Numbered from the stretch's first letter, positions 50,435 through 63,352 are shown. The stretch: 64,000 nt of DNA from Flavobacterium hungaricum (GCF_015182285.1 NZ_PRDM01000001.1:1717888-1781887), one strand, 5' to 3'. Notes: generated by a model from the letters alone, not told the origin. A program made the numbers and translations.

Positions 50435-52834
50435 CTATTCTCCTACCAAATGAAGTTCATTAAACTCTTTATCAACTAGTAAGAATTTATTTGCATCAAA
50501 ATTAATTTTGTCAAATGCTATCTTTTCGTTATCAATTTCTATTTCTGTCACTTGAAAAGGAAGTCCGATCAGGTTTATTTTGTATTTTGAATAAGGAGTA
50601 TCGTATTTACCTTCTTTATGCAGCTGAATAATCAGTTCTTTTTCTTTTCCTATAGTTCTTAGAGACAAATGGCTGTAACGTCCTTTTTTATAATCGTAAC
50701 CATCCTGAGCATCCTCATAAACTGCTGATTGCTCTTTACCATTTTTATAATAAACATCAAGTGTTAGTTCATCAAATTCTAATTCGCCCACATACTGCTG
50801 TACTGGATATTTTGGAATAATAGCTCCAGCTTTTACAAAAACAGGAATTTCGTCAAATTTGGTATCTATCCAGATCTCCCTTCCGCCAACAAAAAGCTCG
50901 TTGGTCCAATAGTTATACCACTCACCTCTTGGAATATACATGCGTCTGCCTACAGCATTAGGTTCAAGTATTGGACAGACTAATATTTGATTTCCAAAGA
51001 TAAATTCATCATTTCTGTAATGCGTTTGTGTATCGTCCTGATCGTAATAAACAAGTGGTTTTAACATCGGGATTCCTTCTTCGATATACTGCCAAAACAT
51101 GGTATATAAATACGGCAGTAATTGGTAGCGAAGGCTGACGAATTTTCGAGTGATATTAATTACTTCTTCGTCAAAAGCCCAAGGTTCTTGATTTCCATGA
51201 TCTCCAGACGAGTGTGTTCTGCAAAATGGGTGAAAAACACCTAACTGAATCCATCTGGCATACAATTCTCCTGTTGGCTGTTCTGCAAAACCTCCTATGT
51301 CTGAGCCTGTAAATCCCATTCCAGAAATAGACAAACGCTGTACTTGGATATTAGCAATCCATAAATGTTCCCAAGTGGCTACATTGTCGCCTGTCCATGA
51401 TGATGTGTAGCGCTGTGCACCAGCATAAGCCGATCTGGTAATTACAAACGGACGTTTTGGATAAACAAAACGTTTTACACCATGATAAGTGGCTCTTGCC
51501 ATTTGAGTTCCGTAAATATTATGCGCTTTTCTATGAGAGCAAGGATTTCCGTCATAAACATGGCGCACATCCATTGGGAATGTTTTATTGGGCACCTCCA
51601 TTACGGCAGGTTCGTTCATATCGTTCCAAACTCCTTTGACTCCTATATCTGAAATTAATTCTTTAAATAAACCTGCCCACCACTCTCTAACTACGGGGTT
51701 TGTATAATCAGGAAAATTACATTCTCCAGGCCATACTTTTCCTTTCATATAAGGTCCATCAGCTCTTTTACAGAAATAATCTTTTTCTAGTCCTTCTTTA
51801 TAAACCCAATAATCTTTGTCAATTTTAATTCCTGGATCGATAATCACAACCGTTTTAAAGCCATCTTCTGCCAATTCTGCCACCATTTTTTTTGGATCAG
51901 GAAAAAAGTCTTTATTCCATGTAAAACAACGAAATCCATCCATATAATCGATATCGAGGTAAATCGCATCACAAGGAATTTTAAGTTCTCTGAATTTTGA
52001 CGTGATTTCTTTGACTTTACTTTCCGGATAATAACTCCATTTACATTGGTGATATCCTAAGACCCAAAGCGGCGGTAATTCTGGTTTACCTGTTAAATCC
52101 GTATAAGTGGTTACAACATCCTGCATTTGAGGACCGTACACAAAATAATAGTTCATTTCTCCTCCTTCTGCCCAAAAACTGGTAACATTTCGTCTCTCTT
52201 GGCAAAAGTCAAAAAAAGTTCTAAAAGTATTGTCGAAAAATATTCCGTAAGATTGTTTATTATGAAGACCAATATAAAAAGGAACAACTTTGTACAATGG
52301 CTCTTGATCTTTTTGATAAGCATATTGATCTGTAGCAAAATTTTCGACCCTTTTTCCTTTCAGGTTCATTTGAGTTGCTTTATCTCCAAGGCCGTAATAA
52401 CACTCGCCGTCTTTAGAAAATTTGCTCATTTTTACAATGTTTCCACCGTATTCATAGCTTTCTTCCCAATGAAACCCTAATTCATCTTCTAGAATCAAAA
52501 AATCATTTAGATCATAAATCGATAAACGCAGATCAGCTTTCTGAATTTTACATTTTACCTTGCTGGTTCTGATCAAAAAATAAGTTTCTTCTTCGGTAAG
52601 TTCTAAAAAATTATATCCGTGAAGCTGCGTTTTATCAATTGCATAGGAAAAGTCATTACTAAAATACCCTTTTGTAGTAAACCTGAAACGAATTAGACTG
52701 TCTCTTAGGATGGTAACTTTTAAAATTACTTTGTTTGTAGTGTTAAAAAAAATAGAATCACCTTCATGCTCATAAGAAGCAATTTTTGATGGATATAAAT
52801 CGCCTTTATATTCTAATGATGTATTTGTAATCAT
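50435..52834 (-). CDS. Glycoside hydrolase family 31 (alpha-glucosidase type)
   Basis: A 799-residue GH31 enzyme with no signal peptide, so cytoplasmic. The nucleophile block is GVWNDMNEPAVM near residue 405, and the acid/base Asp lies in SSWTGDNVATWEHLW near 480. YHQCKWSYYPESKVKEI opens the barrel, and GSDIGGFAEQPTGELYARW is the usual later block. It probably removes alpha-linked glucose from oligosaccharides. It lies downstream of glgB in the same direction, with a gap of about 200 bases, so it may join glycogen breakdown. Confidence 0.93.
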   Translation of the reverse strand: MITNTSLEYKGDLYPSKIASYEHEGDSIFFNTTNKVILKVTILRDSLIRFRFTTKGYFSNDFSYAIDKTQLHGYNFLELTEEETYFLIRTSKVKCKIQKADLRLSIYDLNDFLILEDELGFHWEESYEYGGNIVKMSKFSKDGECYYGLGDKATQMNLKGKRVENFATDQYAYQKDQEPLYKVVPFYIGLHNKQSYGIFFDNTFRTFFDFCQERRNVTSFWAEGGEMNYYFVYGPQMQDVVTTYTDLTGKPELPPLWVLGYHQCKWSYYPESKVKEITSKFRELKIPCDAIYLDIDYMDGFRCFTWNKDFFPDPKKMVAELAEDGFKTVVIIDPGIKIDKDYWVYKEGLEKDYFCKRADGPYMKGKVWPGECNFPDYTNPVVREWWAGLFKELISDIGVKGVWNDMNEPAVMEVPNKTFPMDVRHVYDGNPCSHRKAHNIYGTQMARATYHGVKRFVYPKRPFVITRSAYAGAQRYTSSWTGDNVATWEHLWIANIQVQRLSISGMGFTGSDIGGFAEQPTGELYARWIQLGVFHPFCRTHSSGDHGNQEPWAFDEEVINITRKFVSLRYQLLPYLYTMFWQYIEEGIPMLKPLVYYDQDDTQTHYRNDEFIFGNQILVCPILEPNAVGRRMYIPRGEWYNYWTNELFVGGREIWIDTKFDEIPVFVKAGAIIPKYPVQQYVGELEFDELTLDVYYKNGKEQSAVYEDAQDGYDYKKGRYSHLSLRTIGKEKELIIQLHKEGKYDTPYSKYKINLIGLPFQVTEIEIDNEKIAFDKINFDANKFLLVDKEFNELHLVGE

Positions 52835-53034
52835 ATCACTTCTGAATTAATTTATAGAACTTTTTTCTATTTCAAACATACAAAAAAACTAGATAAACCC
52901 CTATGAATAAAAGGTTTATTAACGAAAACGTTTTTTCTGAATGTCTGTCAAATTTGATAATCAAAAAACAGGAATTCAATAATTTTAAAACCATAAATTG
53001 ACAAAACAATAGTGTTCAGAATATGATTTAAATT

Positions 53035-54939
53035 TTAGGCAAAAGAAAAAACAATTACACCTAACGGCGGTAAAATTAATGATGCAGAATAATCCCTTCC
53101 ATCATAAGGTACAGCTTCTATCGTAATAGTTGCTTCGTTCTGGACATCACTTCCTCCATAAGCAGCAGCATTGGTATTAAATAGTTCTTTTAGCTTTCCT
53201 TTCTTAGGAATTCCGATTCTGTAATTTTCCCGAAGAACCGGGGTGAAATTGCAAACTACAACTAGATTTTCATCTTCATTATTTCCTTTTCGAATGTAAG
53301 ACAGCACCGCATTTTGATGGTCAGAATAATTGATCCATTCAAAACCTTCTCCTGAAAATTGTTTTTCATATAAAGCAGGCTGTGATTTATACAATTGATT
53401 CAAATCTGTAATCAGTTTTTTAATTCCTGAATGATAGTCGTATTCAAGTAAGTGCCAATCTAAGCTGTTCTCAAAATTCCATTCGTTGGTTTGTCCAAAT
53501 TCTGCCCCCATAAATAGCAGCTTCGTACCAGGGTGTGTAAACATGTAACCATAAAGTAATCTCAAGTTAGCAAAACGCTGCCATTCGTCTCCTGGCATTT
53601 TATAGATCAAAGACTTTTTTCCGTACACTACTTCATCATGTGAAAAGGGCAGCATAAAATTTTCGGTAAAGACATAAGTCATAGCAAAACTCAATTCATT
53701 TTGATGGTATTTGCGATAGACCGTTTCTCTCTGAAAATATTGTAAAGTATCGTGCATCCATCCCATCATCCATTTCATTCCAAAACCTAAACCGCCAAAA
53801 GAAGTAGGTCGAGAAACCATCGAAAAAGAAGTACTTTCTTCTGCAATTGTTTGTACATCTGAGTAATTAGAATAAATTACCTCATTAAATTCTTTAAGAA
53901 AACTTATGGTATCCAGATTTTCATTTCCGCCAAAGATGTTGGCCTCCCATTCACCATCTTTTCTAGAATAATCCAGATATAACATAGAAGCTACTGCATC
54001 TACTCTTAAACCGTCAACATGATAATGCTGCAGCCAAAAAAGCGCGTTACTGATTAGAAAAGCTCGAACTTCATTTCTTCCATAATTAAATACCAAACTT
54101 TTCCAATCTGGATGATACCCTTTTCTTCGATCGGGATGTTCGTATAAATGCGAACCATCAAAAAAACCGAGACCGTGAGCATCTTCTGGAAAATGAGACG
54201 GCACCCAATCTAAAATAACTCCAATTCCGGCTTGATGTAATTTATCGACCAAAACCATAAAATCCTGCGGTTTACCAAAACGTGAAGTTGGTGCAAAATA
54301 ACCTGTGAGCTGGTACCCCCAAGAAGGATCATACGGATACTCCATTACCGGCATAAATTCGACATGAGTAAAACCAGTATCTTTTACATAAGCAACCAAA
54401 TCATCGGCAAGTTCCAAATAGCTCAAAAAGCGATTATGATCGGCTCGTTTCCATGATCCTAAATGTACTTCATAAACTGAATAAGGTTTATCTAAAGCAT
54501 TATAATCCTTTCGATTAACCATCCAATTTTCATCTTTCCAAGTGTAATCTAAATCCCAGACTACTGATGCAGTGTGCGGCGGTTTTTCACAATATAAAGC
54601 AAACGGATCTGCTTTTTCTGTTACTACACCATTAATCTTAGATTCAATTTTATATTTATAAAGTGCGCCTTTATCTAAATTCGGAATAAATCCTTCCCAA
54701 ATTCCAGAAGAATCCCAGCGAACCTGCAGTTGATGTTCGCCTTGAACCCAATAATTAAAATCTCCTACAACCGATACCGCATTAGATGTAGGAGCCCATA
54801 CAGCAAAATAAACACCTTTTACTCCATCAACTTCAATTAAATGCGCGCCCAATTTTTCATATAATCTATAATGTTTTCCGGCTTTAAAAAGAGCAATATC
54901 AAAATCGGTAAAAAGAGAATGGGTAATAACTTTATTCAT
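53035..54939 (-). CDS. glgB: 1,4-alpha-glucan branching enzyme
   Basis: A 634-residue GH13 enzyme. The N-terminal CBM48 domain contains VYFAVWAPTSNAVSVVGDFN. The catalytic barrel has the nucleophile in DGLRVDAVASMLYLDYSRK near residue 313 and the acid in VQTIAEESTSF near 365; LPFSHDEVVYGKKSL near 432 is the third conserved block. It makes alpha-1,6 branches in glycogen. It starts about 50 bases after the glgC stop in the operon order glgA-glgC-glgB. Confidence 0.95.
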   Translation of the reverse strand: MNKVITHSLFTDFDIALFKAGKHYRLYEKLGAHLIEVDGVKGVYFAVWAPTSNAVSVVGDFNYWVQGEHQLQVRWDSSGIWEGFIPNLDKGALYKYKIESKINGVVTEKADPFALYCEKPPHTASVVWDLDYTWKDENWMVNRKDYNALDKPYSVYEVHLGSWKRADHNRFLSYLELADDLVAYVKDTGFTHVEFMPVMEYPYDPSWGYQLTGYFAPTSRFGKPQDFMVLVDKLHQAGIGVILDWVPSHFPEDAHGLGFFDGSHLYEHPDRRKGYHPDWKSLVFNYGRNEVRAFLISNALFWLQHYHVDGLRVDAVASMLYLDYSRKDGEWEANIFGGNENLDTISFLKEFNEVIYSNYSDVQTIAEESTSFSMVSRPTSFGGLGFGMKWMMGWMHDTLQYFQRETVYRKYHQNELSFAMTYVFTENFMLPFSHDEVVYGKKSLIYKMPGDEWQRFANLRLLYGYMFTHPGTKLLFMGAEFGQTNEWNFENSLDWHLLEYDYHSGIKKLITDLNQLYKSQPALYEKQFSGEGFEWINYSDHQNAVLSYIRKGNNEDENLVVVCNFTPVLRENYRIGIPKKGKLKELFNTNAAAYGGSDVQNEATITIEAVPYDGRDYSASLILPPLGVIVFSFA

Positions 54940-54988
54940 AGCAGTATTTTAAGCAATATTGGAATTTTAGTGTTGAAATTGTATGAGA

Positions 54989-56269
54989 TTATTCTATTCT
55001 GAAATTATCTAAAAGTACAACCCCTTTTTTAATAACCACAATTCCGTCCTTAATACTATACAGTTCATTGGTAAAATTATCCAAATGTTTACCGCCGTTA
55101 ATGTGAACATTATTTCCAATTCTAACATTTTTGTCTAGTAAAGCATTTTTGATAAAACAATTTTCACCAATACCTACATGAATTTTATTAATACTGCTTT
55201 CATGATTTAGTTCATCCAGGTCTTGATAAAAATCATTTCCCATTACATAGCAGTTTTCCAAAATTGTTCCTACTCCAACTCTAGAGCGAATTCCTATTAC
55301 AGAACTTTTTATTTCTTTGGCATTAATAATACAGCCTTCAGAAATTAAGGATTGATTGATAATAGAATTTCTAAATTTTGAAGGAGGCAGTAAACGAGGA
55401 CGTGTAAAAATTTTATTATCATTATCAAACAAATTGAACTCTGGAATATCTGCTGTTAAGCCAATATTTGCCTCAAAAAAGGATTCAATATTTCCAATAT
55501 CCGTCCAATATCCTTCATATTGATAACTTAAAATCTTATGTTTTCCAACGGCTTGCGGAATAATTTCTTTTCCAAAATCTTTTGTGTCAGGATCGGCCAT
55601 TAACTCTTCAAGTAAAGACTTATTGAAGATATAAATTCCCATTGAAGCAAGGTATTTTTTACCTTTTGCATACATTTCTTCACTCACATCAGATTCCCAT
55701 TCAGGTAAAAGTGAGGCATTTGGTTTTTCGATGAATGCTTCTATACAGCTTTCATGGTTGGTTTTCAAAATTCCAAATTCTGGTGCGTCTTTAGCATTTA
55801 CGGGTAAAGTGGCTATAGAAATGGCCGCATTGTTAGCAATATGAGCTTCAAGCATTTCGTTAAAATCCATTTGATACAATTGATCTCCTGAAAGTATCAA
55901 TGCATGGTCAAAATCATGTTTTAAGAAATGAGACATACACTGGCGGACAGCATCTGCAGTACCCTGAAACCATGTTGGATTGTCTGGGGTTTGTTCTGCA
56001 GCCAAAATATCAACAAATGACTGGCTAAAAATGCTAAAATTAAAGGTGTTCTTAATATGTGCATTTAGCGACGCCGAATTAAACTGAGTCAAAACAAATA
56101 TTTTAAAAATATCTGAATTAATACAATTTGAAATCGGAATATCGACCAAACGATATTTTCCACCAATGGGTACAGCTGGTTTTGATCTTGTTTCTGTTAA
56201 TGGAAACAAACGAGATCCCTGTCCTCCTCCTAAAATAATAGCGACAACATTTTTCTTTTTAAATTTCAT
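54989..56269 (-). CDS. glgC: Glucose-1-phosphate adenylyltransferase
   Basis: A 426-residue enzyme that makes ADP-glucose for glycogen. The nucleotide loop GGGQGSRLFPLTETRSKPAV lies near residue 14, KYRLVDIPISNC follows, and FQGTADAVRQCM near 100 and GDQLYQMDFNEML near 130 are the substrate blocks. A left-handed beta-helix fills the last 130 residues. The start overlaps the glgA stop by four bases (ATGA). Confidence 0.95.
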   Translation of the reverse strand: MKFKKKNVVAIILGGGQGSRLFPLTETRSKPAVPIGGKYRLVDIPISNCINSDIFKIFVLTQFNSASLNAHIKNTFNFSIFSQSFVDILAAEQTPDNPTWFQGTADAVRQCMSHFLKHDFDHALILSGDQLYQMDFNEMLEAHIANNAAISIATLPVNAKDAPEFGILKTNHESCIEAFIEKPNASLLPEWESDVSEEMYAKGKKYLASMGIYIFNKSLLEELMADPDTKDFGKEIIPQAVGKHKILSYQYEGYWTDIGNIESFFEANIGLTADIPEFNLFDNDNKIFTRPRLLPPSKFRNSIINQSLISEGCIINAKEIKSSVIGIRSRVGVGTILENCYVMGNDFYQDLDELNHESSINKIHVGIGENCFIKNALLDKNVRIGNNVHINGGKHLDNFTNELYSIKDGIVVIKKGVVLLDNFRIE

Positions 56270-57687
56270 TTTGCTGAATTTATTAAGTTGTATATTTTGA
56301 TGTATTCCTCACATACTTTTTCCCAGGAATGATCTGTTGTCATTCCTCTTAAAATTATTTTATTAAAACTTTCTTTATCAGCAAATAACCCTATTGCACG
56401 ATTAATAGAGTAACAAATATCGCCGACAGATGCCTGGTCGTGGCAGATTCCGTTTCCGTCGTCTCCAAAATCTATTACAGTATCACGCAATCCGCCAGTT
56501 CTTCTAACGATAGGAACTGTGCCATAACGCAATGCATACATTTGATTCAGTCCGCATGGCTCTACTCGAGAAGGCATTAGAATAAAATCCGAACCTGCGT
56601 AAATTAAATGTGCCAAATCTTCATTATATCCTATAAAAACATTGTAATTTCCAGTATAATCATTTCTCAGCTGCTGCAGTTGATCTTCTATTACAGCATT
56701 GCCAGAACCTAATATGAGTATGTTTATATTTTCAAAATTCTCAGACAAAGCTAATGCTGCAGCCTGAGGAAGCAGGTCACCGCCTTTTTCTTCAAATAAT
56801 CTCCCAATAAAACTAAATAATGGTTTTGACGGATCTAATTCAAACTGTTCACAAAGTTTTTCTTTGTTTTTTTGTTTCCCTAACTCAAATGTTTCAGATG
56901 AATAATTAAAAGCAATCATTTGATCTTTGAATGGATTCCAAATTTCAGTATCGATTCCATTTAAGATCCCTTTCGATTTATTGCTGACAGATTTAAACAA
57001 ATCCTCTAAACCGTTTGCAGCATAATTAATTTCATTCAAATAACTCGGCGAGACTGTTGTTACTGCATTTGCACATTTAACTCCCACCGCCAATGAATTA
57101 ATTGAATTATTCCACTCTAAAAATCCAACATGTTTCAAATCAAATTCTGGCAGATAATATAATTTATCAAACCCAAACCATCCTTGGTACAAACCATTAT
57201 GAATTGTTAAAACCGTTTTAACATCTTTAAGGTCTTCATACTTATAAGCAAATTGCAGTAAAAACGGAATTAAACCGGTATGATGATCATGGCAATTAAT
57301 AACGTCCGGAACTTTACTTCTTGCAATAATCCAGTCTAATGCCGCAATCTGAAAAGACAAAAATCTTTCGATATCATCTTCATATCCATAAACATTCGGA
57401 CGGTTAAACAATTCATTAATTTCTATTAGATACAATTCATAACCAAGTTTATCTGTAGTCTCTTTTAAAACACTAAAAGGAAAATTGAAATTTCCTAATT
57501 TAACTGTTCCCCAATGAACACATTCAAAGTCATTTTCATTTCTAAACTTTGTATCATAACCAGGAATTACCACTCTAACATTATGTCCCGCAGCTTTTTG
57601 ATATTTAGGCAATGCTCCAACTACATCTGCTAAGCCGCCGACCTTCGCAACAGGGTAACATTCTGCACTAATATGAAATATTTCCAT
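56266..57687 (-). CDS. glgA: Glycogen synthase
   Basis: A 473-residue GT5 glycosyltransferase. The ADP-glucose binding motif KVGGLADVVGALPKY lies near residue 15. VINCHDHHTGLIP and SFIGRLFEEKGGDLLPQAA follow, and MPSRVEPCGLNQMYALRYGT near 375 is the C-terminal active-site block. It transfers glucose from ADP-glucose to glycogen. It is the first gene of the glg operon; no clear TAnnTTTG promoter was found in the gap to 57801. Confidence 0.95.
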   Translation of the reverse strand: MEIFHISAECYPVAKVGGLADVVGALPKYQKAAGHNVRVVIPGYDTKFRNENDFECVHWGTVKLGNFNFPFSVLKETTDKLGYELYLIEINELFNRPNVYGYEDDIERFLSFQIAALDWIIARSKVPDVINCHDHHTGLIPFLLQFAYKYEDLKDVKTVLTIHNGLYQGWFGFDKLYYLPEFDLKHVGFLEWNNSINSLAVGVKCANAVTTVSPSYLNEINYAANGLEDLFKSVSNKSKGILNGIDTEIWNPFKDQMIAFNYSSETFELGKQKNKEKLCEQFELDPSKPLFSFIGRLFEEKGGDLLPQAAALALSENFENINILILGSGNAVIEDQLQQLRNDYTGNYNVFIGYNEDLAHLIYAGSDFILMPSRVEPCGLNQMYALRYGTVPIVRRTGGLRDTVIDFGDDGNGICHDQASVGDICYSINRAIGLFADKESFNKIILRGMTTDHSWEKVCEEYIKIYNLINSAK

Positions 57688-57801
57688 CTAGAAATTAATT
57701 TGTGATTATTTTTAAAGAAGCAATAATTATATGCTATTTTTATGTTCTTTAAATTTAGGAAAAAATAAGCAAACTACTGCTTCAAAATAAATTTTATCGA
57801 A

Positions 57802-58668
57802 ATGGCAAAAAAGGCAATTAATCCTACTAAATCATTAAAAATTCCTGCAATAATTATAATATCTGCGAAAATCTGCGCATTATTATCTACAAAACTTTTA
57901 ACAAAATTTACTGCAAGAATATTTACAACCCCTATAAAACATAAAGTTCCTAAAAGGGAACTGCATATGGATACTAAGAGTATTCAAAAACGCATTAACG
58001 TTCCATCAGTAGGTAAAAATATTGTTACTTATCATTATGGGCAGAATGATCGTAAAATTTTGCTTGTACACGGCTGGTCGGGACGCGGCACCCAATTGTT
58101 CAAAATTGCTGAGGAACTTTTACAAAATGGTTATTCAATCGTAAGTTTTGATGCTCCTGCACATGGAAAATCCGAAGGAAAAACTACAATAATGTCGGAA
58201 TTCATTGCTTCTATCCTTGAAATTGAAAAACAATATGGCCCTTTCGAAATTGCAATCGGCCATTCATTGGGTGGAATGTCGGTATTGAATGCCATTAAAG
58301 ATGGTCTCAAAGTAAAAAAAGCAGTCATAATTGGAAGTGGCGATATTGTACAGGATATTTTGGATGAATTCATATTCAAATTGAAATTGAAAAAACAAAA
58401 CGGAAATCTTTTAAGAGACTTTTTCGAAAAAAAGTATCAACTAAAAATGGATGATTTTTCAGCATATCGTGCAGCACAAAAAATTAATACTCCCGTTTTA
58501 GTAATCCATGATAACGATGATCCTGAAGTTCCTGTTAAGGCTGGAATACATATTCATCAGAACCTAAAAAATGGATCATTATTTTTGACTGATGGATTGG
58601 GGCATCGGAAAATACTTGGAAATCAAAATGTTATAAAAAAAATACTAGAATTCATTAAAATCGATTAA
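57802..58668 (+). CDS. Alpha/beta hydrolase
   Basis: A 288-residue protein. After a basic, partly hydrophobic N-terminus comes the alpha/beta core: ILLVHGWSGRGTQLF near residue 90 holds the oxyanion region, IAIGHSLGGMSVLNAI near 152 the Ser nucleophile, VIHDNDDPEVPV near 236 the Asp and DGLGHRKILG near 265 the His. All three catalytic residues are visible. It probably acts as a carboxylesterase; the substrate is unknown. It is divergent from glgA. Confidence 0.85.
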   Translation: MAKKAINPTKSLKIPAIIIISAKICALLSTKLLTKFTARIFTTPIKHKVPKRELHMDTKSIQKRINVPSVGKNIVTYHYGQNDRKILLVHGWSGRGTQLFKIAEELLQNGYSIVSFDAPAHGKSEGKTTIMSEFIASILEIEKQYGPFEIAIGHSLGGMSVLNAIKDGLKVKKAVIIGSGDIVQDILDEFIFKLKLKKQNGNLLRDFFEKKYQLKMDDFSAYRAAQKINTPVLVIHDNDDPEVPVKAGIHIHQNLKNGSLFLTDGLGHRKILGNQNVIKKILEFIKID

Positions 58669-58711
58669 CTTTATATATAACTCTTTGTATAGCAGCATTA
58701 AAAAAAACAAA

Positions 58712-59362
58712 ATGGATTTATTTGGAGAAACTTTGAACTGGGAAACTAAATTAAAACCCATTTTAAAAAAATATAAAGGCAAAAAACATCCTTTAGATTA
58801 TCAAAATACGTATCAATTATTGGTTATGGTTGTCTTATCTGCTCAGGATTCTGATGCTAATATTAACTCAATTGCAACAGTTTTATTTGAAAAATATCCA
58901 ACACTTAAAAGTTTATCACAAACAGATTTAGATACATTTCTGCCTTATATAAGCAAAGTTCGAAATCATGGAACTAAAGCACAATGGCTTTTAGAAATAG
59001 CGAAAACAATTAAAAATGACAATGATATTCCTTTAACAATGTCAGGATTAACGGCATTAAAAGGCATCGGAGGAAAATCTGCTAATGTTATTTTAAGAGA
59101 AACAAATAAACCTGCTGAAGGGATTATAGCTGATTTACATGTGATAAGAGTGGCTCCTAGAATTGGAATAATAAAAGAATCTAAAGACGGTAATAAAGTG
59201 GAGAAAGATTTGATGGAAGCCTTACCCAAAAAGATTTGGTCTGAAATTGGAATGGCAATCTCATTTTTGGGTCGTGAAATTTGCAGACCTAAACCAAAAT
59301 GCCCTGAATGTCTTCTGACAGATATTTGTTTATATTATAATACTGAAATACTTAAGAACTAG
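58712..59362 (+). CDS. Endonuclease III family DNA glycosylase
   Basis: A protein of about 216 residues. The helix-hairpin-helix LTALKGIGGKSANVIL near residue 110 carries the catalytic Lys, and IIADLHVIRVAPRIG near 132 the catalytic Asp. The iron-sulphur end is C-RPKPK-C-PE-C-LLTDI-C, that is Cys spacing 5-2-5, one residue shorter in the first loop than in E. coli Nth. It removes oxidised pyrimidines in base excision repair. The ATG at 58712 is preferred over an upstream in-frame TTG. Confidence 0.88.
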   Translation: MDLFGETLNWETKLKPILKKYKGKKHPLDYQNTYQLLVMVVLSAQDSDANINSIATVLFEKYPTLKSLSQTDLDTFLPYISKVRNHGTKAQWLLEIAKTIKNDNDIPLTMSGLTALKGIGGKSANVILRETNKPAEGIIADLHVIRVAPRIGIIKESKDGNKVEKDLMEALPKKIWSEIGMAISFLGREICRPKPKCPECLLTDICLYYNTEILKN

Positions 59363-59797
59363 CTATTTTCTTCTCGTATCAATTAAATAAATTATTTTCC
59401 AAGAATCTTTTTCTTTAAATAACGTAAAAGTATTAACGCCTGAATGACTCAATTTATCATTTAAATAAAATTCATACGGCGCCCATACATGAGCCATTGA
59501 CCCGTCAATTTGAATATTATAACTCAATATTTTTTCAATGAATTTTGTATTGGAAGGAATTGATGCAATTGATTTATAAAATTCTGCCGCACTTTCGGTA
59601 CTCAGCTTATTTCCTTTTACAGAATTTTCTATGATTGACTGCAAGATAATTTTATCAGAACAAACCAATTTTATTTTAGCTGAATCTTTTTGATGAAATC
59701 CTTCAAAAAAAATTTCAATACATTTCTGAACTTCCTGTTTTTGTGCCTGCGTTGTTAATACAAAAAACAAACAAAATGAAATAAAATAGATTTTCAT
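59363..59797 (-). CDS. NTF2-like exported protein
   Basis: A 144-residue protein with a signal peptide (MKIYFISFCLFFVLTTQAQ) and a single NTF2/SnoaL-type cone fold: CIEIFFEGFHQKDSAKIKLV at the start, then MAHVWAPYEFYLNDKLSHSG and FTLFKEKDSWKIIYLIDTR at the end. It converges on the endonuclease gene, with adjacent stops. Members bind small molecules or act as enzymes; no catalytic residues are clear here. Confidence 0.75.
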   Translation of the reverse strand: MKIYFISFCLFFVLTTQAQKQEVQKCIEIFFEGFHQKDSAKIKLVCSDKIILQSIIENSVKGNKLSTESAAEFYKSIASIPSNTKFIEKILSYNIQIDGSMAHVWAPYEFYLNDKLSHSGVNTFTLFKEKDSWKIIYLIDTRRK

Positions 59798-59930
59798 ATA
59801 ATAGTGTTTTTAATTAAACTCAAAATTATAAAAAAAGGATTAAAATTCAGCAAACATAGATTTAGGTCTTGATTTGGTATTTTAGAAAAAGTAAAATTAT
59901 AAAATTAAGAGGCTAAGGTTAATTTTATTC

Positions 59931-59971
59931 CAAAAAAAAAACTTCAATTAGCAGAAGCCAATTGAAGTTTT
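59931..59971 (-). terminator. Terminator of the tRNA-Phe/tRNA-Leu unit
   Basis: On the minus strand ACTTCAATT pairs with AATTGAAGT around a ten-base interior, followed by about ten Ts, directly after tRNA-Leu. Confidence 0.85.
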
Positions 59972-59973
59972 AG

Positions 59974-60059
59974 TACTCAGAGCGGGACTTGAACCCGCAC
60001 GAACATTGCTGTTCACTGGATTTTAAGTCCAGCGTGTCTACCAATTTCACCATCCGAGC
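59974..60059 (-). tRNA. tRNA-Leu (TAA)
   Basis: On the minus strand the anticodon arm is CTGGA-CTTAAAA-TCCAG, giving anticodon TAA. It has a long variable arm (GTGAACAGCAATGTTCGTG) as expected for Leu, a T arm with GGTTCAAGTCC, and acceptor GCTCGGA. CCA is not encoded. Confidence 0.95.
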
Positions 60060-60065
60060 ATTATG

Positions 60066-60138
60066 TGGTACCTCCAGGGATCGAACCAGGGACACATGGA
60101 TTTTCAGTCCATTGCTCTACCATCTGAGCTAAGGTACC
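60066..60138 (-). tRNA. tRNA-Phe (GAA)
   Basis: On the minus strand the anticodon arm is ATGGA-CTGAAAA-TCCAT, anticodon GAA. The T arm has GGTTCGATCCC, and the acceptor GGTACCT pairs with the 3' end. It lies between the 5S gene and tRNA-Leu; CCA is not encoded. Confidence 0.95.
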
Positions 60139-60171
60139 TTAAAAAACTTATAAATAAGTAATTTAGAATAA

Positions 60172-60201
60172 AAAACCCCGTCTATATAAAACAGGGTTTT
60201 A
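60172..60201 (-). terminator. rRNA operon terminator after 5S
   Basis: On the minus strand AAAACCCTG and CGGGGTTTT form a hairpin followed by Ts, seven bases after the 5S gene. The two tRNAs lie beyond it, so they need read-through or their own promoter. Confidence 0.8.
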
Positions 60202-60207
60202 AAAAGA

Positions 60208-60314
60208 AAGGCGACGACATACTCTCCCACATAACTGCAGTACCATCTGCGCAGGCGGGCTTAACTTCTCTGTTCGGGATGGGAAGAGGTGAGCCCCGCC
60301 GCAATAACCACCTT
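60208..60314 (-). rRNA. rrf: 5S ribosomal RNA
   Basis: On the minus strand the sequence begins AAGGTGGTTATTGCGGCGGG and includes CCCATCCCGAACAGAGAAG, the 5S loop B/C region. Its 5' and 3' ends pair (AAGGTGG with TCGCCTT). Length about 107 nt. Confidence 0.95.
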
Positions 60315-60352
60315 AAGAAGTTATAATTGCTTTGGGCAATCTGTTTTAATTA

Positions 60353-60380
60353 ACAATTGATAATTGACAATTCATAATTA
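60353..60380. repeat. Four 7-bp words in the 23S-5S spacer
   Basis: ACAATTG, ATAATTG, ACAATTC and ATAATTA follow one another without a gap between the 23S and 5S genes. Confidence 0.6.
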
Positions 60381-60440
60381 AAACCAATATCTTAACATAC
60401 TGAGATAAAGAAATACAATAAATTTGGTTAGAAAGTTTCC

Positions 60441-60461
60441 TCCCGGGTCTTTGGACCCGGG
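60441..60461 (-). other. Hairpin just after 23S
   Basis: TCCCGGGTC and GACCCGGGA pair around a short loop, about 10 bases past the 23S 3' end. No T-run follows, so it is more likely a processing signal than a terminator. Confidence 0.6.
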
Positions 60462-60470
60462 AAAAGGGTG

Positions 60471-63352
<2,882 letters not shown>

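Noticed and set aside
50435..57687. Polysaccharide utilisation locus
   Set aside because: No SusC/SusD pair is present; the genes are the cytoplasmic glycogen pathway with a GH31 enzyme.
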